Below, piece after piece: positions 55,660 to 64,000 of a stretch of DNA of 64,000 bases. Location of the stretch: assembly GCA_003550325.1 (NCBI GenBank), contig QKWP01000512.1, positions 147,112-211,111 of the forward strand, given 5' to 3'. Position 1 is the first letter of the stretch; the number at the start of each line of letters is the position of its first letter. The notes under the pieces were generated by a model that did no database searches, was not told where the DNA came from, and saw only the letters and a program-made list of their open reading frames with translations. The position numbers were made by a program, and so were the translations under genes. Origin of the DNA: Gigaspora rosea. Taxonomy: Eukaryota; Glomeromycota; Glomeromycetes; Diversisporales; Gigasporaceae.

Positions 55660-56690
55660 TTATTTATTAAAAAATAGCAAAAATAAATTACCTTGACAAA
55701 GTAAAGTAGTATATTTAATGAACTTGCTTTTATAAATATTATTAGGATATATTTGTATATATATACTTTTAATATTCTTTAATAACTTATTAGATTTAGT
55801 TAAACCAGATAAAATAATTTCATTATTCAGCCATTCTGTAAAAATTTCACAAATTTTTATTGCTGACGGATGATTTTCTGGGTCTCTTTTCTAACATTTC
55901 TTCATTAGGCTTAAATAACATTGGTGAGTATTCTCAATAATTGTTGGTCATAAATCATTACGGCATATTCTTATTTGAGGCCTTATTTCAAATTCTTGAC
56001 TATAAGATACAGGTCTTCTATAAAATTTTCTACATAATTATGCCAAATGAGTAAATATCTGACACTATTGTATATTGACATCTGTCTGAAGTTTCCAGTG
56101 CTATATATACAATGTTCTGCCTTTAGTGCCATGTTTTTTGATATTGAAAGCCCCAAATCTGCAATATAAATAGTATATAAATCAGTTTGTAAAATATACT
56201 ACTATGCAAATCTCGATGAATAAATTCTTGAGAATGAATTATTTAAAGATCTGAAGCAATACAATATAGCAAATTTAATTTTATTTTTATTCTATTTGTG
56301 ATACAGAATAAAGATTACTATACAAAGAGCCATTAGGTGTGCATTGTACTACAATAATATAACTTTTAGAATATTATCTTTTGATATCCTATAACACCTT
56401 AAAAATGTTAGGTTGTTATCAACAATATCACAATATACCTTTAGTTTTAGCATTAAAAATAAGTAGTTAATATAAATTTTAAATTCAATCACTTTAGTAT
56501 ATAATGATAAATTATCTCTTTTATGAATTCTTCTTTATACTCTTTTGAATTATGAAGCAATTTAAGTGCAACAGGCCATCGAGAGTTATTATTTTTATCT
56601 ATCCACTCAGCATAATATACTGTTGCAAATTCACCAATTCTTATAGCTTGAATATTTTCAAATTTATTATAAGGATTCAAGTTAATGGAT
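55660..56690 (-). pseudogene. Decayed protein kinase domain (Rhizophagus TKL-like)
   Basis: In minus-strand order: NPYNKFENIQAIRIGEFATV and YYAEWIDKNNNSRWPVALKL (glycine loop eroded, VALK lysine present) at 56685-56560; a degenerate stretch; HSQEFIHRDLHSS (catalytic HRD, 56240-56200); YIALETSD (APE-like) at about 56095; SDIYSFGIIM at about 56060; CYLSLMKKC and KRDPENHPSAIKICEIFTEW at about 55930-55850. The canonical HRDLHSGN Asn position is lost and the DFG motif is not readable. In Rhizophagus such kinases are often fused to Sel1 repeats; here the Sel1 array lies upstream on the same strand. Stops in the N-lobe after codon 63 (56489) and several frameshifts make it non-functional. Confidence 0.85.
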
Positions 56691-56884
56691 ATTTGCTTTC
56701 AGCTAATATTTTTTTTAAATTATCATCAATATCTGAATTATCATAAATTTGCCTATTTGCTGCTAAAAGATTATTATTATTATATTTAAATCTTTTACAA
56801 AAAATAAATATCAACAATAGTTAATCATCTAATAATTGTTTTTGTTTCTAAATTTATTGTAATATACAACATTATTTGTTTCTA

Positions 56885-58075
56885 AAGCAACTCCTATCTC
56901 TGCAGATTTTTGATAATAAATGAATGTCTTATTTTATCTTTCAACTCCAATTCCAAAAAGATAACAATATTCAGCAGATTTTTGATAATAACCAAATGCC
57001 TTATATTTATCCTTTTTAACTCCAATTCCTTTATCATAACAATATCCTATCCAACCTTATATGTTCCAACAGCATCTTCTATCTTAGCAGATTTTTGATA
57101 ATAAATAAACACCTCATGTTCATCATTTTCAACTCCAACATTATATGGGTGAAGTCAATAGAAATGGAACAAATTTATCTAATAAATTTGTCCCATTTCT
57201 ATTAACCTCCTCATATGTTTCACGAGCATGTTCTATCTTAGCAGATTTTTGATAATAAATGAATGACTTATGTTTATCCTTTTCAACTCCAATTCCAAAA
57301 AGATAACAGTATTCACATTATATGTTCTACTAGCAAGTCCCAACTCAGCAGATTTTTGATAATAACCAAGTACTTTATGTTCATTCTTTTCAACTCCAAT
57401 TCCATTTTGATGACAATATCTCACTTCTTATGTTCCATTAGCATCTTCTATTTCAGCAGATTTTTGATAATAAATGAATGCCTTATGTTCATTCTTTTCA
57501 ACTCCAATTCCAAAAAGATAACAATATCCAATATTATATGTTCCACTAGCATATTTCATCTCTGAAAATTTTTGATAACAAATGAATGCTTTATGCTTAT
57601 CTTTTTTAATACCAATTCCATAATGATAACAATATCCAACATTATATGTTCCACCAGCGAACTCTATCTTAGCAGATTTTTGATAATAAATAAATACCTT
57701 ATATTCATCCTTTTCAACTCCAATTTCAAGAAGATAACAATATCCAACTTTATATATTCCAACAGCATCTCCCATCTTAACAGATTTTTGATAATAAATA
57801 AACATCACATGTTCATCCTTTTCAATTTCAATTCATTTTGATAACAATATGCAACATTAATATTTCTAAAGCAACTCCCATCTTAGCAAATTTTTGATAA
57901 TAGATGAGTGCTTTATGTTTATTTTTTCAACTCCAATTCCTTTATTGTAACAATATCAATCTAAAATATTCCATTAACATTTCTCATCTCAGCAGATTTT
58001 TGATAATAACTGAATGCCTTATGTTCATCCTTTTCAACCCCTATCCAATGCTGATAATCATATTCAATATTATGG
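56885..58075 (-). pseudogene. Sel1-repeat array, about 11 units
   Basis: Units of 36 residues (108 nt) with signature [20 protein letters not shown] then KAFIYYQKSAE. The best-preserved run is 57808-57428 (126 codons). Frameshifts, several of one or two bases near unit borders, break it elsewhere. A 66-bp foldback sits inside at 57147-57212 and a MITE ends the array at 58081. Plus-strand frames over it are antisense shadows. The 195-bp spacer before the kinase (56690-56885) reads in part LLAANRQIYDNSDIDDNLKK. The order Sel1-then-kinase could be one gene or two adjacent fragments. Confidence 0.88.
57147..57212. mobile_element. 66-bp foldback mini-element inside the Sel1 array
   Basis: TGGGTGAAGTCAATAGAAAT, GGAACAAATTTATC, turn, complement, ending CTATTAACCTCCTCA. 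Removing it with one TA restores CAACATTATATGTTTC, the normal Sel1 repeat text (CAACATTATATGTTCC elsewhere). Sister of 15244-15310. Confidence 0.85.
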
Positions 58076-58080
58076 ATCAT

Positions 58081-58388
58081 GGGTGGCAATCAATTAATCG
58101 ACTTCACTGATATAACATTTCATCACCAATTATTCATCAGCAAGTTTATTTTACAAACAGTTTATTTCACTGAAACTCATTTTGCTAACAAAGTAATTTT
58201 GCTCATTGTTATTAGGATCAGGATAGAATTAGATAGATAGGGCTAAATTTAGTGTACTGTTTAAAAATAAACTTGTCAGTGAAATAAGCTTTGGTAAAAC
58301 AAACTGTTAGTAAAATGAACTTGTTAGTGAGTATTTGTTAGTGAAATGTTATATTGGTGAAGTAATTGTCAATAAAATAATACAAACT
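58081..58388. mobile_element. 308-bp MITE, sister of 49484-49782
   Basis: Starts GGGTGGCAATCAATTAATCG like its sister and aligns over its whole length (CTCATTTTGCTAACAAAGTA-ATT, GTTAGTGAGTATTTGTTAGTG, GTGAAGTAATTGTCAATAAA). It has a 9-bp insertion/deletion difference and many substitutions. No exact target duplication, so older or rearranged. Confidence 0.85.
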
Positions 58389-58911
58389 CCTATCAGATAG
58401 TAAAAATGCACTTACAATAATACATTAAACTACAAAATGAGTAAAGTTTTGAACTCTAAATGATATACCTCAAGCCAAGATTTTGGGATTGAAAGTTTGA
58501 TTAATCTACATGTAATAAGTTGTACTACTCTAAAATTTATATTATAGTATATAATACTATAATAATTAGCATAGCTGCACAACATGCGATGCTGCGCAGG
58601 ACCAGTACAATCATGTGTGCTGAATAAGAGAAACTTGTTACCAGCTTTCAATCATATTTTTTACTAGTTTAAATATATTTAATTTATCTGATTGATACAA
58701 ATATAATTGTAAAGTCCAATAATTGTTAAAGTAAATAGAATTTAAATAATTATGTTAATTAAATATGTATATATATTATTAAGGAAAACAAATTAAACTT
58801 CATACTAATTATATTCTTCTCTATATGAAAATTGGTCCAAATTGGTATTGGATAGGCATGGGTCTTTGTGATACAAATCAAGAACAGGATTTGTACAGGT
58901 ACAGTCAGACC
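58389..58911. other. Intergenic; small GC-rich repeat word
   Basis: Contains GCATAGCTGCACAACATGCG and CTGCGCAGGACC (58565-58605), related to the GC-rich words at 25136 and 25470, and GGTATTGGATAGGCATGGGT near 58845, related to 5075. No gene. Confidence 0.4.
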
Positions 58912-59081
58912 TCTCTAAATGCATAGCATCGGGACCATAGTAAAAATTTTCAAAAATATACATTTAGAGAGGTAAAAATCTATAAGTGTTATATTAAGTT
59001 AGGCCAAAAAAAAGGCAAGCATTTAGGGAAATTTTACTTAGATATGCATATAGGGAGGTTGCATTTAGGGAGGTCCAACTG
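58912..59081. mobile_element. 170-bp TA-duplicating MITE
   Basis: Left CAGTCAGACCTCTCTAAATG and, reversed, right CAGTTGGACCTCCCTAAATG, flanked by TA (58910, 59082). The interior repeats ATTTAGAGAGG / CATTTAGGGA. Confidence 0.88.
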
Positions 59082-59660
59082 TATGTCCAAATTGGTACAG
59101 ATTCTATGGACCATATAGGACTGTATGCTCATGCCAATTGGATTGTAAATGACTCGGGTTTTGCAGCAGTTTGCTTGTCAATGCCTGGCACAGTTAATAA
59201 ATATGAATACACGTTCCATTTCGATATTAATATAAATTAACTATTAAATAATAAATTTATATAATCAATGTAAGATAATCAAGCTAACTGCATATAAAGT
59301 ATAATTTTGTAAGAAGTTTTTTTGTTAAAATATACAGAAGTTTTATTAGTGAAATTATAAGATATTGCTCTTTTTTTTTTAAAAAAAATAAAAAAATCAT
59401 ATAATGATTCTTTATTCTTTATAAAATGAGCCAACATATATTACAAATCAATGCTTATGTAATGTATATATACATGTTATCTGAATGCATTATTTCATAT
59501 AGTGTAATATAGGTTCTACCCTTTGCCTCAATGTCTATTGTAACAAGCAAAATTTGAGTGGTGTAGCAAAGACCAAAAACAGGCTGTATTGAATTGTTAC
59601 TTTTTTTATTGAAATTTTTAGTAATAAATCGGCAGTAACAAATTAAAATCAAAAGTATAC

Positions 59661-60183
59661 TTAATTGGTGATCCGCGAGTCAACCAGAGAGTGGTCATAA
59701 TGAAACCTGACGCAGATTACTTATAGAAATTAGGGTTTTGCGAATGTGGAGTGCACACATCTAAAACTTTTTTATACTAAGTTAATCACTCTTCTGACTT
59801 AAGAGACTTTTGTAGAGCTCGTCAAGACGCATCTAATGATGGGTAGAGCGTCAAAATCGGCCTGGTGGGTGCTGAGATATCTTTAAAAACGTTTCTTTTA
59901 CTATGTAAATTTCTTTGCAAACAATAGTATTGTTTGTAAAGAAATTTACATAGTAAAAGAAAGATATCTCAGCACCCACCAGGCCGATTTTGACGCTCTA
60001 CCTACCATTAGATGCGTCTTGAAGAGCTCTACAAAAGTCTTTTAAGTCAGAAGAGTGATTAACTTAGTATAAAAAAGTTTTAGATGTGTGCACTCCACAT
60101 TTGCAAAACCCTAATTTCTATAAGTAATCCACGTCACGTTTCACTATGACCACTCTCTGGTTGATTCGCGGATTACCAATTAA
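59661..60183. mobile_element. 523-bp foldback element, one core unit per arm
   Basis: Arms of about 250 bp, nearly perfect: TTAATTGGTGATCCGCGAGT, CCAGAGAGTGGTCATA, GAAATTAGGGTTTTGCG, TTTGTAGAGCTCGTCAAGAC, CTAATGATGGGTAGAGCG. The turn near 59930 is itself a hairpin (TTTCTTTGCAAACAATAGTA). The most symmetric of the group, so probably the youngest. Confidence 0.88.
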
Positions 60184-60307
60184 AAGTTTTAAGAATCAAA
60201 AGAGTTTTCAGAATTTTATACTCGAGTTTACAAAATTTCTTTGATATTCAGTAACCACAGTGTGCAGTTAAAATTGTGTCAATTTTATTAAGGACATCAT
60301 TGTTACT

Positions 60308-61142
60308 TTAATCAATAATCCATCTGTCAACTGGAGAATGGCAAAATGTGGTGTTCTTCCATATAAAAATTTTTTCTTACTAAGTTAACGATACATGTCC
60401 ACTAATTGAAAGTTGTAGAGCTCATTGAGACGTATCTAATAGTGGTTAGATCATCCAAATCGGCCCAGTGTATCATCAAAAATGTTTGGCTGACTATATA
60501 AAATTCCGTGATACTATAGGCAAAATATGGCGTGCTTCCATCTTAAAGTTTTTTGCTTACTAAGTTAATAGCACATCTCCACTAATTGTAAGTTGTAGAG
60601 CTTGTCAAAACGCATCTAACAGTAGTTAGATCATCCAAATTGGCCTAGAAGATAGTGAGATATCATCAAAAAATGATTAACTGACTATATAAATCTCTAT
60701 GTAAACAAACATTGTTTATATAGAGATTTTATATAGTCAGCTAATCATTTTTTGACGATATCTTGCCATCCACTAGGCCGATTTGGATGATCTAACTACT
60801 TTTAGATGTATCTCGGCGAGCTCTACAACTTTTAATTAGTGGACATATTCCATTAACTTAGTAAGCAAAAAACTTTTATATAGAAGCACACCACATTTCA
60901 CCTATAGTGATTTTTATATATAATCTGCATCACAGAATTTTATATAGGCAGCCATTTGTTTTTCAATGATATTTTGCTATCCACTGGGCCGATTTGGATG
61001 ATCTAACCACCGTTAGATGCATCTCAACGAGCTCTAAAACTTTCAATTAGAGACATGTATTGTTAACTTAGTAAAAAAAAAAATTTATATAGATGAATAC
61101 CATATTTCGCTATTCTCTAGTTGATAGATGGATTATCAATTA
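60308..61142. mobile_element. 835-bp foldback element with four core units
   Basis: Ends AATCAATAATCCATCTGTCA and, reversed, TTAATTGATAATCCATCTAT. Two core units plus (60412, 60593) and two minus (60800, 61013). Turn near 60700 (CTCTATGTAAACAAACATTG). No coding. Confidence 0.85.
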
Positions 61143-61367
61143 AAAAATTTTATTATCTTAGTCATTATCCAGTGACTTGTAGCATGTTATTATAGAAAAG
61201 CATTGTGGTTTATATTAGTAATAGCGAAAAGTGAATTAGTTTGTATTAAAGATATCATAATTTCTATTGTAAATTTCTATAAAAAATTCTGTTACAAATT
61301 TACGAATAGATATATATTTTAGGCTAAGTTTGTATCAAAATTATATAGCTTCTATCAATAATTGTTG

Positions 61368-61567
61368 CAGATCATAATTTAAAATGAAATCTATATTCTA
61401 TACTTAACCTGCTAGGCTTCTAAAACCTATTAATACTTGTTTATTATAATTTTTTTAAACCTAACCCTAACTCTAAACCCCTAATTCTAAAAAATGTACC
61501 CTAAAAAAATTTAGTTTTCGGGATTTTATACTATCATTTCATTTAATTTGGATTTCATTATGATCTG
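61368..61567. mobile_element. 200-bp 'empty' relative of the 46586 element
   Basis: Ends CAGATCATAATTTAAAATGA and, reversed, CAGATCATAATGAAATCC. The same inner order as 46586-47977 (GCTTCTAAAACCTATTAATA, CTTGTTTATTA, CCTAACCCTAA, ACCCTAAAAAAATTTAG) but without the nested foldback. Flanks CAATAATTG / CAATAATCT resemble the target ACAATTATTG of the filled copy. Confidence 0.8.
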
Positions 61568-61634
61568 GTACAATAATCTATAAAATTTTTCTTGCAAAAC
61601 TTGCTCGATATTCTATAGTATCAATTATAATATA

Positions 61635-61795
61635 GGTCCTGTCAATAGAGATCAACATTTTAAAAAAAATTAGCTTATATCTCATCAAGATAGCTTCAAT
61701 ATTCATTGAAATATGAGCTATGAAAGTAAAGATATTGATTTTTTTAAAATATTAACTACTTTATTTTTATTGACGGCTGCCCATATGTGGGTGAG
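61635..61795. mobile_element. Foldback relative with GTCAATAGAGATC end
   Basis: Left GGTCCTGTCAATAGAGATCA, right the reverse of GGGCAGCCGTCAATAAAAAT; inner ATATCTC...GAGCTAT pairing. Family of 53723-53983. Confidence 0.55.
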
Positions 61796-62435
61796 ATTGA
61801 ATTAGTTTGCATTGAAATTATTATAGCTTCTATCACGATTTACTGTTATAAACCTTACTATTCTGGTGAAACACAATATGTGACTCAATAATGCATATTA
61901 TTAATATTATTCATATCTCAGTTAATTTCAAAAATACAAATATGCAAATAACGAACGGAAGTCTACTTGTTAAATTTCAAAAATACAAAGTGCATGTAAT
62001 TGAAAGATGATTTTTTTAAAAATAAAAAAATAAATATAAATAGTTGATAACTAATTATTAATTTATAGTAATAAATCAATTACGAATTATGACAAACTTA
62101 TTACGATATTAATTTTCTTATAGTCAGACTAAGGTTTTTGGATATGTCAAATTATAAATATCAAAGTGCAATTGAATTTATTTTTTATTATTATTACAAT
62201 AATATAATATCAATGATAATTTTTCTACGAAGTGCTTAGCTTAATATAGGCCAGCTCAAAACACTGAGTATTAAGTAACAAGAGACTATATACAATATAA
62301 TAGCAGTTGTAATATTTAAAGTTGCTTTTTTTTATGCATTCTGTCACTTAAATAAGTTAGTAAGATTAACAATTAGAGAAAATGGGAGCAGATTTGTAAA
62401 TTTGAGTTTCACAAACTTAATTGTGCTAATAATTA
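61796..62435. other. AT-rich stretch, nothing recognised
   Basis: No supported gene or element. Confidence 0.45.
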
Positions 62436-62972
62436 GGGGCATCCAGAATTAACATTATACAAGAGGGGGAGGGGGTCTGACAAAATAAATGATTTTTCTC
62501 TTAATAGGGGGGGTCAAAAAATATAACACGATTTTTTTAGAAAAAATTGTCTAAAAACTGATCCAGTGGTCCAAATTTAATGATTTTGGTAGGTACTATT
62601 CGATTCGTCTCCGTGAGAGGAGTCAAATGGTACCAATTTCATTTCATTTGAATCACTGGATCAAAAGTTATTATCCAAATGCTATTGGTTATTATGTTTT
62701 CTTATAAAATGACAATAAAATCAATAGTTTTTTGTGAATAACTATTTATCCAATAATCCAAATGAAATGATTTTGATATCATTGGATTCGTCTCACTAAG
62801 ATGAATCGAATAGTACCTAAATAATCCAAATCAGATCACTGTGTTACAATATGTTCAAGTTTTTGTAAAATTTTATATATAAATATATGAATTTTGAAAA
62901 ATTTTTTTATATAGTAGAGGAGGGGTCAAGCGCTACTATGAGGGGGTACATAACGTCATTTATGGATGCCCC
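62436..62972. mobile_element. PIF/Harbinger-like MITE with TTA duplication
   Basis: Ends GGGGCATCCAGAATTAAC and, reversed, GGGGCATCCATAAATGAC, with TTA at 62433 and 62973; a 3-bp T-W-A duplication is the PIF/Harbinger habit. It holds two copies of the hairpin module (centred near 62610 and 62800; ATTCGATTCGTCTC / GATTCGTCTCACTAAGATGA). Confidence 0.82.
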
Positions 62973-64000
62973 TTAAGATCAAAAAATTAATCCAGTAAAT
63001 TAAAATTATATAGCAAATAGTCCTGCCATCTTGAGCTACACTATAAATGGCAGCTTTGCATTATATAAATTAATAATCAGTTGCATCATATAATGTGATC
63101 TAAATGTGGGTTATATGCAAAAATCTTTACTCCTTCCAAAATGAATAAATGAAAATCATTATTGCTAACAAAAAAGATTTTTGTAATAAATCAGTATAGC
63201 AGACATCAAAAAAGTGGAATCAAACCATTCCTCCACATTTCATATTGCACATTTCATGTGATAATACTGGAATATGTTCTTACCATCTTGAACTATATTA
63301 TTAATTAATAGTATCATTTTTGTATGATATCATAATTAATTAATAATTAGTGATGTCAGTTTTACTTAGGGCTCTGACAGACCCGGACTGAGGCCGGACT
63401 TTAGTAAGTCCGAGTTCGGTTCAAATTTCGAACTCAAACTATTTTTACAGCTTAGTTCAGTATGAGTCCGAATATCAAACTTTGGCTTGGTTAGAGTCTA
63501 GTTTGAGCCTGGTCCAAAAGTTTGAGTCCGGTCTGAAAGTCTGAAACCTAGATATGGTTTCATGCATGCACATTGTTGACCTAGAGAAAAACACAAAAGT
63601 GATCATAACCTATGATCCACTAAGCCAAATTAAATGAAACCACCACCATTCGACTCAGCTCACCGAGACGGTTCTAACGAGCTATGGTACATCTCTGTAC
63701 AACCTCTGGTTGCCAAGATAGGAGTTGTCAAACATTTACTCCTATACTTATTAATTGATCAGCAATCTGATTGGCTAGGCGATTGCTGCGGACAAAAATC
63801 GTAGATCTGACATATCTAAAAGATGTCATATTTATAGCTTATATTCTAGATATTTTATTTATTACATATATATTATTTATTACATATATTATATTTATAC
63901 TAGTTATACTATATATTTTATTAATAATAGTTATAGTATATATTACACATGTAAAAGATATTGACCGTTACATTTGTAAAATTTCAAAAAGTATAAAAGC
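62973..64000. other. AT-rich end with an AGTCCGAGTT-type block
   Basis: 63375-63545 contains repeated GAGTCCGG/GTCCGAGTTCGG words in one orientation with GACCCGGACTGAGGCCGGAC at the start; probably one end of a foldback like the GTTTGATTTG arms at 46.7 kb. At 63650-63700 CAGCTCACCGAGACGG and CTAACGAGC resemble the foldback core. No gene. Confidence 0.4.

Overview
The window looks like AT-rich, repeat-dominated nuclear DNA of an arbuscular mycorrhizal fungus (Glomeromycota, Rhizophagus-like). That assignment is inference from three things: several degenerate Sel1-repeat genes of the kind greatly expanded in Rhizophagus, a matching degenerate kinase domain, and short GT-AG introns (56-73 nt) in otherwise intron-poor genes. 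No intact single-copy housekeeping gene, rRNA gene or CRISPR array was found. Almost everything recognisable is a transposable element or a decayed gene.

Layout. 0.3-2.6 kb: a 5'-truncated retroposon, a MITE and a decayed Helitron (PIF1-type) helicase, followed by a G-poor gene-free stretch to 6 kb. 6.1-7.0 kb: a broken coding gene with a hydrophobic segment. 7.5-10.7 kb: MITE relics and odd inverted or tandem arrays. 10.9-13.1 kb: a 2.1-kb TIR element holding a broken Sel1-repeat gene. 13.4-16.8 kb: a broken hAT transposase (minus strand) with a retained intron and two MITE insertions. 17.5-19.2 kb: a palindromic MITE and a SINE-like retroposon. 20.5-24.8 kb: an LTR retrotransposon with a gag-like zinc-knuckle region, no visible pol, and a MITE inside its left LTR. 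26.1-26.7 kb: a second Sel1 relic. 28.4 kb: a hAT-type MITE with 8-bp TSD. 29.2-30.4 kb: a decayed segmental tandem duplication. 31.0-31.9 kb: a broken gene with one clear intron. 33.8-35.1 kb: an LTR relic and a minisatellite.

35.4-43.2 kb: a nearly full-length LINE (ORF1; endonuclease, reverse transcriptase, RNase-H-like and CCHC domains in ORF2) with a 16-bp target duplication and a short poly(A), sitting inside an older TIR element. 44.5-50.0 kb: a second Helitron (Rep plus PIF1 helicase), interrupted by three independent TIR elements. In all three cases joining the flanks across the target duplication restores the helicase/Rep reading frame. 51.5-52.9 kb: a 1.3-kb retroposon with a tRNA-like head, poly(A) tail and 15-bp TSD on the minus strand. 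54.5-61.1 kb: a family of large foldback elements, plus a decayed protein kinase and an 11-unit Sel1 array on the minus strand. The last 3 kb is AT-rich with one PIF/Harbinger-like MITE.

How it fits together: the region is a nested transposon graveyard, and insertion order can be read from the nesting (LINE inside MITE, MITEs inside Helitron, MITE inside LTR, foldback inside Sel1 gene). Two patterns stand out beyond known element classes: a roughly 105-bp hairpin module shared by elements with unrelated terminal repeats, and a core of about 90 bp present 14 times (7 in each orientation) in foldback elements between 46.9 and 61.0 kb. All alignments were made by eye; percent identities were not computed.
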